Of a stretch of 64,000 nt of DNA, positions 1 through 8,564 are shown piece by piece. The stretch's first letter is position 1; each line of letters opens with the position of its first letter. The notes beneath the pieces are model-generated. The model made no database searches. It was not told where the DNA came from and saw nothing but the letters and a program-made list of their open reading frames with translations. The stretch comes from Trichocoleus desertorum ATA4-8-CV12 (lineage in GTDB: Bacteria; Cyanobacteriota; Cyanobacteriia; FACHB-46). Location of the stretch: contig JAHHIL010000015.1 of assembly GCA_019358975.1 (NCBI GenBank), positions 38,509-102,508 of the forward strand, written 5' to 3'. A program made the translations under genes and the position numbers.

Positions 1-541
1 GCTTTCAGCGGTTTCAGACTCAGGCGATCGTAGCGCCGTACACTTAAATGAACCATTATGTAAAGCCATCAACTACTTCTCTAGAGTGACGCCAAAAATG
101 CTTTAGCTTAACAAGCGCAAACTAGAAACGCTCAATGTCAAACTTACTAAGCCTAGACAGGAGTTGGAGGCAAGGGCAGCTAAGCGTTCATCTTCAGGAA
201 GAGGCTAGGACACATCTAGACTCAGCTAGCTCTCATCCTTAGTTAGAGAGACTGACTCAACCATCGACGGACGAATAGCCAACCTGAAATGATTTAAGTT
301 GTAAGAGAACCTAAAGGTTCCAAGCTATTAATGTTCATTTTGCTGTAGCTTTTACTGTACGTTAAGTCGGTAGAAGCTACATTTCTGTTAATTTCTACTT
401 GTTAATTTCTACCTGTTAGTTTCTATTGGGCCTATATGCACTTCTAGACATAGCAAAAGCCCCTGTATTAAACAGAGGCTTGATTAGCTATCGATTATTC
501 AAGAAGGTTGTGTCTTCTGATCATTTCAGAACTGAGTGAAT
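1..541. other. Intergenic region with a possible decayed reading frame
   Basis: No convincing intact gene is visible. On the plus strand, the frame starting at base 2 reads about 34 codons to a TAG at about 111. The same frame then stays open for about 32 more codons, with a lysine/arginine/glutamate-rich composition, to a TAG at about 207. This could be the decayed 3' end of a gene lying left of the window, but I recognise no family and chance is possible. The last part (455-481) holds a hairpin that serves as a terminator for the minus-strand gene that follows. Confidence 0.3.
455..481 (-). terminator. Rho-independent terminator of the GlsB-type gene
   Basis: On the minus strand a 10-bp stem (one mismatch) with a 5-nt loop is followed directly by a run of four T. 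It lies about 60 bases downstream of the stop codon of the minus-strand membrane protein gene. Confidence 0.65.
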
Positions 542-817
542 TTAGTGAACACTGCTACGGCTAGTGACAGCGTAGTAGATGAACAGAGCCACAATTGCAC
601 CTAAGACGGAGACCACAATACCACCAATACTCAAGCCAGCAGCTCCTAAGGCCAGGCTCCCCGTGGTTAGGAAGGTATAGAGCGATCCACCCAAGAATGC
701 ACCGATGATTCCTAAGATCATGGTGCCAAGAATGCCACCACCTTGACGGCCAGGATAGATAGCTTTTGCAATAGCACCCGCAATCAAACCTAATACGATC
801 CAAGCCAAAATATTCAT
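542..817 (-). CDS. GlsB/YeaQ/YmgE family stress-response membrane protein
   Basis: A 91-aa, almost wholly hydrophobic protein with about three membrane segments and many glycines. It has the family hallmarks: an N-terminal WIVLGLIAG segment, then AKAIYPG and a short Gly-rich turn, then GTMILGIIGA. The family (transglycosylase-associated/GlsB/YeaQ) is small, inner-membrane and often induced by stress; its exact biochemical role is unclear. I chose the ATG at 817, because an AGAGGA ribosome-binding site sits 6-8 bases upstream and family members start with this MNILAW-type sequence. The reading frame does extend 8 codons further upstream. It is followed by a hairpin terminator, which suggests a single-gene transcript. 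Confidence 0.85.
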   Translation of the reverse strand: MNILAWIVLGLIAGAIAKAIYPGRQGGGILGTMILGIIGAFLGGSLYTFLTTGSLALGAAGLSIGGIVVSVLGAIVALFIYYAVTSRSSVH

Positions 818-1035
818 TGTTATGTCCTCTTCAGTAAACAAGTGTTGTGCAACAAAGCGTTAAAAATCTTTCTTGATTTCGCATTGCGCGTTCTTATTGC
901 TCTTAGATTAGCGGTTTGGCTAGGGCTGATGGCACTATCAGAAGGCTGAACCCCTGTCATGCTTGAGTGATAGTCTGAGACTGTTGAGGCTCTACCTATA
1001 CGTAGAGTGAGTGTGAGTAAAGTGCTTAAAAAGCT

Positions 1036-1479
1036 CTAAGCTTCACCAGAAATTTGACAGGATACTGTGCGATCGCGGGGACCATCCAATTCAAAAAACA
1101 GGATTGATTGGTAAGTGCCCAAAGCCAACTTCCCCTCTACCACTGGAATCACCTCACTCGTGCTCAGAGTCAGGGCCATGAGGTGAGAGTGCGCATTCAG
1201 GGGTTCGTCTTCCGGAATGTTGGGTCGTAAATGCAAATCATTATGCAAGTAGCGATCGCCCACTGGTGCTAATTTTTCGAGATAGGTTTTGATGTCTTCT
1301 AGCAATCTAGCTTCATATTCGTTAATAGCTAGAGCCGTAGTGGTGTGGCGAGAAAATAATAATACTTGCCCATTTTGAATCGGGGTTTCTGCTAATAGAG
1401 CGGCGATTTGCGGAGTAATGCTGTGGATGTTGATGCCCTGACTGGTTCTTACTTCAATCAGTTTGTGGATGATTGGCAT
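1036..1479 (-). CDS. YjbQ/UPF0047 family protein (secondary thiamine-phosphate synthase type)
   Basis: A 147-aa protein matching the UPF0047/YjbQ family over its whole length. The conserved blocks are SRHTTTALAINEYE (residues about 45-60), NAHSHLMAL (about 95-105) and the C-terminal GTYQSILFFELDGPR. The histidines of the HTT and NAHSH blocks line the presumed active site. E. coli YjbQ has a weak thiamine-phosphate synthase activity; the physiological role is not settled. The ATG at 1479 is preferred because it follows AAGGAG by 6 bases; an in-frame start at 1503 would add 8 residues. The gene is divergent from the DUF2301 gene, about 120 bases away. Confidence 0.88.
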   Translation of the reverse strand: MPIIHKLIEVRTSQGINIHSITPQIAALLAETPIQNGQVLLFSRHTTTALAINEYEARLLEDIKTYLEKLAPVGDRYLHNDLHLRPNIPEDEPLNAHSHLMALTLSTSEVIPVVEGKLALGTYQSILFFELDGPRDRTVSCQISGEA

Positions 1480-1599
1480 TTGCTCTCCTTTGGATGCAAC
1501 CACTCTATATTGAAGAGGATTGGGGCACGCACACTCTCAGTCCCCTCTAAAGGGTTGATCGATTGTGCTGTAAAGCCTTAGTGACAGGGAGGAGATAAT

Positions 1600-2262
1600 A
1601 TGACCACTGTGAATTTGGAACCAGACGTTTATCAAGGCCAGTTTGGGGAATTTACGATTACGGAGAGCGATCGCCAGGGTGTAGTGATTTATCGAGCAGG
1701 ACTGACAGTGGCGGCTTGTTGTTTCGCGCTTGGGACTGCCTTGGTGCTGCGCTTTGGCGATGAACCAGGAGTTGTGTTGTGGCTAACGCCGCTCTATGCT
1801 GGCTTTTCGCTGGCATTAGCAGTTAGCTTGCTAACCATTCATATCTATCTAGCGCCGCTGCATCGAGCTTTGCAAGCATTCTGGGTCATTGGCAGCCTCA
1901 GTGCGATCGCATTAGCTTTGCGGGCAGAGGAACCGCTGGCTAGTTTTGTTTATAGTCAGCCCCTGAGCTTATTGGGCATTGGCTTCACGTTTGCGGCTTT
2001 GACTGGGATCTTTTTCAAAGAAGCCTTTTGCTTTAATCGCACTGAGACAAAGGTCTTGACCCCACTGATACCGATTCTGCTACTAGGGCATATGGTGGGA
2101 ATTCTGCCACCTCAGGGAGAACAAGTCCTGTTGGCTGTGTGGGCTGCGTTATTTCTGGTGTTCGCCTGTCGCAAAACCATCCAGCCCATTCCACCCGATA
2201 TCGGAGATAAATCTGTCTTTGATTATCTCCATCAGCAGCAGTTGGCAAAAGCCGAAAATTAG
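1600..2262 (+). CDS. DUF2301 domain-containing integral membrane protein
   Basis: A 220-aa protein with about six to seven predicted membrane segments between residues 30 and 195 and a hydrophilic N terminus. It matches what I know of the DUF2301 family, found in cyanobacteria and plastid-bearing plants. A GGAGG-like ribosome-binding site lies just before the ATG. The function of the family is unknown. The stop lies only 10 bases from the end of the convergent small gene on the minus strand, with no clear terminator between them. Confidence 0.8.
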   Translation: MTTVNLEPDVYQGQFGEFTITESDRQGVVIYRAGLTVAACCFALGTALVLRFGDEPGVVLWLTPLYAGFSLALAVSLLTIHIYLAPLHRALQAFWVIGSLSAIALALRAEEPLASFVYSQPLSLLGIGFTFAALTGIFFKEAFCFNRTETKVLTPLIPILLLGHMVGILPPQGEQVLLAVWAALFLVFACRKTIQPIPPDIGDKSVFDYLHQQQLAKAEN

Positions 2263-2271
2263 TCTGGCTAG

Positions 2272-2496
2272 TTAAATTTTTTCTTTACGCTCTGCATCTG
2301 CGTCTCTTTGCTGCCCTGGCATCTCTGGCATAACCGCTGGGCTGTTGAGGAGACGTTCGTTATAAACAACGTTGTCATCGGTGATCTGTAAATCATCTAA
2401 ATCGGCATCAACGCCGCTGTCCATCTGCTTAGTGTTGAGGTTGGCCGACTGCTCTGACATATGGCTGGAATTCTGGCGATCGTCTGCGGAGTTCAT
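2272..2496 (-). CDS. Small acidic hypothetical protein
   Basis: About 74 aa, or 82 aa if started at 2520. Polar, rich in Asp, Asn and Ser, with a charged C terminus (DADAERKEKI) and no hydrophobic segment, so probably disordered. I recognise no family. The start at 2496 has a GAGAGG about 10 bases upstream. It is kept because the frame is open, fits between neighbours without overlap and has a plausible ribosome-binding site, but a spurious frame cannot be ruled out. Confidence 0.45.
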   Translation of the reverse strand: MNSADDRQNSSHMSEQSANLNTKQMDSGVDADLDDLQITDDNVVYNERLLNSPAVMPEMPGQQRDADAERKEKI

Positions 2497-2607
2497 AGAA
2501 CTTAGCCTCTCAAGCAACAACTGATATGCCCAGCGTAATTAGTTGATGGTAATCTACCCCCTATCTGAAGACCTATTCGCCTAATAGTCCTAATCAAGCC
2601 TGATTTG

Positions 2608-3267
2608 ATGAAGTTCAAAGGTTACTTAATCCAGCGGCGAGAAGTTTGGTTGCCAACGATTCTAGGCTGGGGTGTGATCTTAGGGAGCTTATGGCTAGGG
2701 CTCACCCTCACGATCGCGAATATCCATCCTTTTCTCGCGGTTACTGCCCCGATTCCAGCCAATATTTTAGTTGTGGAAGGTTGGTTGCCAGACTATGCCA
2801 TAGAAGAGGCGATCGCGGAATATGAGCGTGGCCCATACGAGAAACTCATCACCACAGGTACGCCTTTATCAAGGGGATACTATCTAGCTGAGTACAAAAA
2901 CTTTGCGGAACTGACAGCCGCTACCTTTCTAGCCCTAGGATTTGACCCCAACCAATTGGTAGCAGTCCCAACTCCCAAAGTCGAAACAGACCGCACCTAT
3001 ACTTCAGCCGTCACTTTGCAGCAATGGGTGTCCACATCGGGGTTACGGGTGACAGGCGTAAATCTTTTCACCTTAGGCACTCATGCTCGTCGTAGTTGGC
3101 TGATTTTTCGGCAAGCATTGGCCCCAAGTGTACCTGTAGGTGCGATCGCCGTTGAGCCACGGGCTTATGAGGTAAAGCATTGGTGGCGATCGAGTGAAGG
3201 AGTGCGAACGGTGATCTCTGAAGTCATTGCTTACCTATATGCTCGGCTAGTGAGCTGGAAAAGCTAA
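2608..3267 (+). CDS. YdcF/ElyC/SanA-type (DUF218-like) membrane-anchored protein
   Basis: A 219-aa protein with one N-terminal membrane segment (about residues 14-36), then a soluble domain that starts ANILVVEGWLPDYA and continues with an Asp/Glu-rich helix and a TTGTPLSRG turn. This layout resembles the DUF218 (YdcF/SanA/ElyC) fold, where the first strand is normally VVLGG-like; here it is VVEGW, a variant seen in cyanobacteria. E. coli relatives are linked to envelope integrity. The start is the ATG at 2608; the codon before it (TTG) is an alternative. The assignment rests on overall pattern, not on an invariant catalytic motif. Confidence 0.6.
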   Translation: MKFKGYLIQRREVWLPTILGWGVILGSLWLGLTLTIANIHPFLAVTAPIPANILVVEGWLPDYAIEEAIAEYERGPYEKLITTGTPLSRGYYLAEYKNFAELTAATFLALGFDPNQLVAVPTPKVETDRTYTSAVTLQQWVSTSGLRVTGVNLFTLGTHARRSWLIFRQALAPSVPVGAIAVEPRAYEVKHWWRSSEGVRTVISEVIAYLYARLVSWKS

Positions 3268-3368
3268 AACGCCATCCCAGCCAGTAATAGTGAGGGTTGG
3301 CAGCCAGCAAAGTCAGCATTAAGCCAAAATTGGGGCATACTGAGATCCGCTGACTTGAGGGTGAATGA

Positions 3369-4508
3369 TTGGTCTCAGAACGCGCATTGTGGTTAGCTTG
3401 GTCCCGCATTCCAGGTATTGGCCCCATTTTGCTCAAACGGCTGCAACAGCACTTCCAGACTTTAGAAGCCGCTTGGGAAGCAAGCCCTCATGAGCTGGGG
3501 GCGGTGGAAGGCATTGGACCGCAAACCCTAGAAGTGATGGTGGCGGCGCGGGCTAAAATTTATCCAGAGCAGTTGCTGGAAACTCATGAGCGGGAAAACC
3601 CTTGTTTCTGGACTCCCGCCGATCCGGGCTATCCTCACTTGCTACTAGAAATTCCGGACCCACCCCCTGTTCTATATTACAAAGGCCAAGTTCAGTCGCA
3701 GGAGCAACAAGCTACGACACCCGCGATCGCGATTGTGGGCACCCGTGACCCCTCGGAGTACGGGCGGCGCTGGGCGCGTAAACTCAGTTCTTCTTTAGCC
3801 CATCAAAGCTTTACGGTGGTTTCAGGCTTGGCTTACGGTATTGATACTGAAGCCCATCAAAGTTGCCTGGATGTAGGCGGCTATACGATCGCAGTCTTGG
3901 GAACTGGGGTGGATATGGTCTATCCCTGGAAGAACCAGAAACTTTATGACCAAATTGCCGAGCAGGGCTTGCTAGTGAGTGAGTATCCCGCTGGCACCCA
4001 ACCCGATCGCAGCCATTTCCCCCGGCGCAACCGCATCATCGCAGGCTTGAGTCGAGCCATTTTGGTGATGGAAGCACCCGGTAAATCTGGCGCGTTAATT
4101 ACCGCTCACCTCGCGAACGATTATGGTCGAGATGTTTACGTTTTGCCTGGTTCCCTAGACAATCCTCGCTCTATGGGTTGCTTAAAATTGCTGAGTGTAG
4201 GAGCCCAAGCGATTCTGAGCGAAATTCATCTGCTAGAAATGCTAGGGACAATGCCCCGATTGCAAGTGGTAGAACCAGCACCTCAAAACTCTCAAGCTGC
4301 TTCTAGCAATCCCAGCCATGCTTTAATCCCAGATTTAGCGCCAGAGCTACGAACCGTTTTGCAAGCATTGACGGCTGAGCCTACAACGTTTGATGTCATT
4401 GTGCAGCAGGTAGGACTAGCAGCCGCAGCAGTCTCCAGTGCGCTATTGCAGTTGGAGTTGTTGGGTTTAGTGTCTCAAGCACCAGGGATGCGCTACCAGC
4501 TTTCCTAA
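3369..4508 (+). CDS. dprA: DNA-processing protein DprA
   Basis: DprA binds incoming single-stranded DNA and loads RecA during natural transformation. The 379-aa protein shows the full domain order. An N-terminal helix-hairpin-helix region has two GIGP motifs (about residues 16-60). The Rossmann-type core follows (about 120-290), with AIVGTRDPSEYGRRWA, VVSGLAYGIDTEAH, AGTQPDRSHFPRRNRII and GKSGALITAHLA. A C-terminal winged-helix domain begins near residue 320. The start is a TTG at 3369, directly after an in-frame stop and 8 bases after GAGG, so no earlier start is possible. ComF, another competence protein, lies elsewhere in the window (about 37.5 kb). Confidence 0.95.
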   Translation: MVSERALWLAWSRIPGIGPILLKRLQQHFQTLEAAWEASPHELGAVEGIGPQTLEVMVAARAKIYPEQLLETHERENPCFWTPADPGYPHLLLEIPDPPPVLYYKGQVQSQEQQATTPAIAIVGTRDPSEYGRRWARKLSSSLAHQSFTVVSGLAYGIDTEAHQSCLDVGGYTIAVLGTGVDMVYPWKNQKLYDQIAEQGLLVSEYPAGTQPDRSHFPRRNRIIAGLSRAILVMEAPGKSGALITAHLANDYGRDVYVLPGSLDNPRSMGCLKLLSVGAQAILSEIHLLEMLGTMPRLQVVEPAPQNSQAASSNPSHALIPDLAPELRTVLQALTAEPTTFDVIVQQVGLAAAAVSSALLQLELLGLVSQAPGMRYQLS

Positions 4509-4520
4509 ACCAACCTGCGC

Positions 4521-5669
4521 TCAACCCGCCAAAAATTCTTCCAGCTCTGGCACTTCTACCCAAGTTCCGGCGCTGTGAGATTGGTGGGTTAAATCCATCA
4601 ATAATTGTGAGTAAACTCCTTCGCGCAAGGAAGGTGCGATCGCGTTTCCTCGGTCTATGCCTTGCACCCAGCGATCGACCACACCCATAAATGGGGCAAT
4701 GCGACCATCTAGGTAAGTTTTAGGAAACTCTAGGCGTTTGGGAATTTCTACTAAGCTCAGGGGTTGTCCGCCTTGACTGGCCCAAAGCTGAAATCCATGC
4801 ACGTAGTCTTTTTGGTTGTTGCTGCCCAAGACTAAAGTGCCGCGATCGCCATACACTTCTAGCCAGTGCCCACGACCTTGATAAGTGACAGAGCTGAGGC
4901 AAACTTGGCAAGGCACACCGTTGGCTAGTTCTAGCATCAGCATGCAAGTGTCATCAGCATCGACGGTTTTGTGTTCTCCGGTACTCGGATCAGGACGCGC
5001 CGGGATGGAGGTGCTGAGTCGAGCAGACAAGCGTTGGATGGGGCTGAACAGCCAAGCGATGTAGTCAAAGGCATGGGAGCCGATCGCACCTAAGGCACCG
5101 CCTCCCTTTTCCCGCTGGGCGTACCAGTTCCAAGGACGAGTAGCATCGGCTCGACTGGAAACCAGCCAATCGATTTTGATCAGGCGAGTCTCACCCACGT
5201 AACCTTCTGCTAATAGTTCAGCTAAGTGTTGCCAGGCAGGGACACAACGAAACTCAAAATCGAGGGCCGCGATCGCTTGTTTCTTTGCGGCTAGACGATA
5301 TAAGTCTTTGGCTTCTGTGGCGGAGAGGGTCGTCGGCTTTTCTAGCAAGATGTGTTTGCCTGCTTGCAACACAGTTTTAGCCATGTCGTAGTGCAGAAAG
5401 GGCGGGGTGGAAATGCTGACTGCTTGGACTTCTGGCAAGGCGGCAATTTCTTCGACACTGCTGCAAGCATAGGGAATCTGGTGGGCTGCGGCGATCGCTT
5501 GAGCTTGAGCTAAATCCCGGTGATACACTGCCACGACTTGCGTGCGATCGTGGGCTTGCAACCCTGGTATGTGAACTTTCTGCCCGAAACCCGTACCAAT
5601 GACTGCAACGCCAACTTGTGATCGGGGGCTGGGTTTTGAGGAGTTGGGGTTCACGTTGGGAGAAACCAT
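4521..5669 (-). CDS. Gfo/Idh/MocA family oxidoreductase
   Basis: A 382-aa NAD(P)-dependent oxidoreductase. The N-terminal Rossmann domain begins with VGVAVIGTGFGQKVHIPG (about residues 20-36), and the family's EKPTTLSATEA motif lies near residue 108. The second half is the alpha/beta domain with the substrate pocket (GGGALGAIGSHAFDYI, with the expected His). These enzymes usually act on sugars, inositols or related polyols, but the sequence does not tell the substrate. The first ~17 residues are Ser/Pro-rich and probably not part of the fold. The gene converges on dprA with a 12-base gap. Confidence 0.85.
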   Translation of the reverse strand: MVSPNVNPNSSKPSPRSQVGVAVIGTGFGQKVHIPGLQAHDRTQVVAVYHRDLAQAQAIAAAHQIPYACSSVEEIAALPEVQAVSISTPPFLHYDMAKTVLQAGKHILLEKPTTLSATEAKDLYRLAAKKQAIAALDFEFRCVPAWQHLAELLAEGYVGETRLIKIDWLVSSRADATRPWNWYAQREKGGGALGAIGSHAFDYIAWLFSPIQRLSARLSTSIPARPDPSTGEHKTVDADDTCMLMLELANGVPCQVCLSSVTYQGRGHWLEVYGDRGTLVLGSNNQKDYVHGFQLWASQGGQPLSLVEIPKRLEFPKTYLDGRIAPFMGVVDRWVQGIDRGNAIAPSLREGVYSQLLMDLTHQSHSAGTWVEVPELEEFLAG

Positions 5670-5796
5670 AGAGAAGGGACTACTGAAAAGGTTGCAGGGT
5701 TTTCTGAAGCAAGGGCTAGTTATTTATAGTACTGGGTGCAGGCGCAGGTCTCTGGGGCGATCGCATCTCTACTAGTAGGTTTGATGCTCTTTGGCG

Positions 5797-5882
5797 AATC
5801 CGAGCCTTGAGGGCACCTGCCCTCAAACTCCCGCTGAAGGACGGCTGCGTCCTCCAGACCTCCTCCAGACGAGTTTAATTGT
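5797..5882. repeat. Dispersed hairpin repeat, copy A
   Basis: About 86 bases nearly identical to 54109-54194 (copy B), both beginning AATCCGAGCCTTG and ending GAGTTTAAYTGT. It contains two short palindromes, GAGGGCACCTGCCCTC and GGACGGCTGCGTCC. It lies in the gap after the MoeA stop. An open frame across it on the minus strand is explained by the repeat and is not called a gene. Confidence 0.85.
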
Positions 5883-5887
5883 ATGAA

Positions 5888-5926
5888 GCTCGAAGTGATT
5901 GCTCGAAGTGATTGCTCGAAGTGAAT
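5888..5926. repeat. 13-bp tandem repeat, three units
   Basis: GCTCGAAGTGATT occurs at 5888-5900 and 5901-5913, and with one change at 5914-5926. It sits between repeat copy A and the 3' end of moeA. Confidence 0.9.
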
Positions 5927-5937
5927 TGATTTTTGGT

Positions 5938-7194
5938 TCAATCGACTTGCATTACGAGTACTTCTGCGCCTGCGGCGATCGCGGTTTGGCCGACGGGTAA
6001 GACGGCTAAGCTATTGGTTTGGGCTAGGTTGATCAAGTTGCCAGAGCTATGGCTGCCTCCGGCAAGGCGAAATTCGTACTCGCCGTTTACGAGTTGCAGA
6101 TGGCCCCAGAGATAGCTCTCGCGTTTGCCATCGGAGCGCAGATTCTGGTGGGTGCGGGCTTTAATGAATGTGGGTTCCCAGCCTGACGCTAACCCGGAGA
6201 GTTTGCGGAGCGCAGGTTGGACGAAACGCCAGAAGGTCACTAGGGCGGAGACGGGGTTTCCGGGTAAGCCAAAGTACAACACAGAACGCGGCTGGGCTGA
6301 CTCAGAGATGGCAGTGGCAACTGTCAGAGGCTTTCCTGGCTTCACGGCTACGGCTCGGATGTGAATTTCGGCTCCGAGTGCGGCTAAAATTTCATCGACG
6401 TAGTCGTAGTCCCCCACAGAAACGCCACCGGAGGAAAGCACGACATCCACAGTGGCAATGGCTTGAGCGATCGCTTGCTTCAAGGCTTCTGGTTCATCTG
6501 GGACGACTCCCAACAGTACTGGCTCCGCTCCCATTTGCTTCACAAGGGCTGCTAGAGCGTACTGGTTAGAGTCCACAATTTGCCCAGGTTGCAGAGGTTG
6601 GTCTGGGGCTACCAATTCGCTACCTGTGGATAAAATTGCTACCCGAAGCTGACGATAAACCGTGACTTGAGCGCATTGAGCCGCTGCCAGCACCGCAATT
6701 TCAGGGGCATTCAGAGAAATACCGGGTTGCAGTAGAGGAGTCCCCGCTTGATAAAAGGCTGCTCGCTGCCGCACAAATGCCTGAAATTCTGGAGCTTCTA
6801 GGATGGTGACGCGATCGCCTTGACGCTGGGTTCGCTCCTGCATGACGACGGTATCGGCTCCCGCTGGCATCATGGCTCCGGTGAGAATGCGAGCAGCTTG
6901 ACCGGGTTGTACGAGTTTCTGCGGTTGATATCCGGCGGGAATTTCCTCCACAATCTCTAGTGTCACGGGTTGCTCGGCACTGCACGAGCGCACATCAGCA
7001 AAGCGAACGGCATAGCCATCCATCGCTGAGTTGTCCCAATGGGGAAAATCAAGCGCACTGGTAACAGGGGCAGCCAAAATCCGACCAGAGGCACTCAGCA
7101 AATCTAAAACTTCTGTGGTCTGATGAGGATTGTGAGTCGATAACGGACTGACCAAATCGAGAATTAGCGCTTCTGCTTGCTTAACGGGCAGCAT
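5938..7194 (-). CDS. moeA: Molybdopterin molybdotransferase MoeA
   Basis: MoeA inserts molybdate into adenylated molybdopterin, the last step of molybdenum-cofactor synthesis. It is needed by enzymes such as nitrate reductase. The 418-aa protein has the family's usual length and all its blocks: FPHWDNSAMDGYAVR (about residues 50-64), RILTGAMMPAGADTVVMQE (about 102-120), the MoCF-type domain with STGSELV, GQIVDSN and SSGGVSVGDYDYV (about 190-265), and FGLPGNPVSALVTF (about 325). A start at 7194 gives a normal N terminus (MLPVKQAEALIL). No other Mo-cofactor gene lies beside it; it is flanked by the repeats at 5.8-5.9 kb and the RDD gene. Confidence 0.95.
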   Translation of the reverse strand: MLPVKQAEALILDLVSPLSTHNPHQTTEVLDLLSASGRILAAPVTSALDFPHWDNSAMDGYAVRFADVRSCSAEQPVTLEIVEEIPAGYQPQKLVQPGQAARILTGAMMPAGADTVVMQERTQRQGDRVTILEAPEFQAFVRQRAAFYQAGTPLLQPGISLNAPEIAVLAAAQCAQVTVYRQLRVAILSTGSELVAPDQPLQPGQIVDSNQYALAALVKQMGAEPVLLGVVPDEPEALKQAIAQAIATVDVVLSSGGVSVGDYDYVDEILAALGAEIHIRAVAVKPGKPLTVATAISESAQPRSVLYFGLPGNPVSALVTFWRFVQPALRKLSGLASGWEPTFIKARTHQNLRSDGKRESYLWGHLQLVNGEYEFRLAGGSHSSGNLINLAQTNSLAVLPVGQTAIAAGAEVLVMQVD

Positions 7195-7365
7195 GATCCG
7201 AAATTTTTGGAACTTGTTTGCCAGTTTATCGTTCGTTAGCAGTCAGCAGAATAATTCGCTTCAAATACCTAGGCTTGCTCATTCCTCACGCCGCTCACAA
7301 ATCCGGATTCAATCAAATCCAAACGCCATCCCCATTCATGCTTCACTCTAAAACGTCCACAATAT

Positions 7366-7914
7366 ATGCGCAGTGACATTGGGGCGACTCGCCTTCCTAG
7401 AGCCCCTATTTGGCGGCGTGCCTCTGCTTTCGGCATTGACTTTTTCTGTGCTTGGTTTATGGGCTCGCTGGTGTTGGGTAGCGGGGCAATGGTGCAATTA
7501 TTGCGATCGCTCTTGTTCCTAATTGTTTGGTTGGGAATTCGGGTCTTTTGGTCTTATCGCAACCAGGGACAGAGTTTAGGACGCTGGATTTTTGATCTCA
7601 AGGTGGTCGATTCCAGACTGCTGCGCTCAGCCGATCTACTGGCACTCCTGAAGCGAGAAGGCTATTTAGCATTCAGTGCGCTGTTTTTAGCGATCGGGCT
7701 GAGTAGCTGGCGGATGATTCGTGAGGGGTGGATTGTTTTACTAGTGGTGCCTTTAGCCTTAGATTTGGGATTGGCGATCGCGGACTCCTTAAACCAACAA
7801 GCGCTACACGATCGCTTGGCAAGTACCAGTGTGGTTCAAAGTAGCCGAGGTTACTCTTTAGATTTAAAACTAAAGCGTTTACTTGCCGAAGTGAGCCGTC
7901 GTGTGAAAAAATAG
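7366..7914 (+). CDS. RDD family membrane protein
   Basis: A 182-aa protein with about three to four membrane segments. The RDD signature is recognisable: PIWRRASAFGIDFF near the N terminus (the Arg and Asp of the family name) and QSLGRWIFDLKVVD near residue 70. The family's role is unsettled; some members affect ion homeostasis. It lies 39 bases upstream of the L33 gene on the same strand and may be read together with it. The last ~20 residues are Lys/Arg-rich. Confidence 0.75.
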   Translation: MRSDIGATRLPRAPIWRRASAFGIDFFCAWFMGSLVLGSGAMVQLLRSLLFLIVWLGIRVFWSYRNQGQSLGRWIFDLKVVDSRLLRSADLLALLKREGYLAFSALFLAIGLSSWRMIREGWIVLLVVPLALDLGLAIADSLNQQALHDRLASTSVVQSSRGYSLDLKLKRLLAEVSRRVKK

Positions 7915-7953
7915 GAGATTGTGTCTAATTCGCATTTTTGAGCTGCTGGAATT

Positions 7954-8142
7954 ATGGCTAAGGGCGTCCGTATCATCATCACGCTAGAGTGCACTGAGTG
8001 CCGCACAAATGCTGCAAAGCGCTCAGCGGGAGTCTCTCGGTACACCACCACCAAGAACCGTCGCAACACCACTGCCCGGTTAGAACTCAACAAGTTCTGC
8101 ACCCACTGCAACAAGCACACGTCTCATAAAGAAATTAAATAG
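7954..8142 (+). CDS. rpmG: 50S ribosomal protein L33
   Basis: 62 aa, a full-length L33. The sequence starts [16 protein letters not shown] and shows two Cys pairs (CTEC, CTHC) that form the zinc-binding type of L33. TTKNRRNT and the C-terminal HKEIK are typical. It is followed by rpsR, as in many cyanobacteria and plastids. Confidence 0.97.
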   Translation: MAKGVRIIITLECTECRTNAAKRSAGVSRYTTTKNRRNTTARLELNKFCTHCNKHTSHKEIK

Positions 8143-8265
8143 ATTGCGGTCCTAACAATCCTGAAAAGCTAACTTTTCTGAATTCTAGGGCTGAGTAGTC
8201 GCTTGGCTACGAATGGCAATTGACCGACTGTTTTTCTGAAGATTTTCGACTCTTAAACTACTGCT

Positions 8266-8481
8266 ATGACTTACTTCCGCCGTCGCGTTTCTCCCATCAA
8301 GCCCGAAGACCCCATCGATTACAAAGATGTTGACCTGCTTCGGAAGTTCATCACCGAGCGTGGCAAAATTCTGCCTCGTCGGATTACAGGCTTGACTGCC
8401 AAGCAACAGCGCGATCTCACCGTCGCCATTAAGCGGGCTCGCCTGATTGCCTTGCTGCCCTTCGTCAACCAAGAAGGTTAG
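8266..8481 (+). CDS. rpsR: 30S ribosomal protein S18
   Basis: 71 aa, full length. Conserved blocks include [21 protein letters not shown] and the C-terminal [23 protein letters not shown], which are diagnostic for bacterial and plastid S18. It lies 123 bases after rpmG and is followed by a hairpin terminator before the RNase gene. Confidence 0.97.
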   Translation: MTYFRRRVSPIKPEDPIDYKDVDLLRKFITERGKILPRRITGLTAKQQRDLTVAIKRARLIALLPFVNQEG

Positions 8482-8491
8482 AATTACCTCT

Positions 8492-8509
8492 CCCCTCGGA
8501 GGGGTTTTC
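8492..8509 (+). terminator. Terminator after rpsR
   Basis: A short CCCCT/AGGGG stem with a 3-base loop followed by TTTTCT, 11 bases after the rpsR stop codon. The stem is only 5 bp, so termination may be partial, with some read-through into the RNase gene. Confidence 0.6.
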
Positions 8510-8564
8510 TTATCGTTAGCTGATCAGTAAACCGCAAAAGCCACACTAGGGTTAGCAAAAGCTG

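Noticed and set aside
5720..5941. Open frame of 73 codons on the minus strand
   Set aside because: It is explained by the dispersed hairpin repeat and the 13-bp tandem repeat; the protein has no recognisable pattern.
6168..6569. 133-codon plus-strand frame opposite moeA
   Set aside because: Arg-rich shadow frame; moeA on the other strand has all family motifs.
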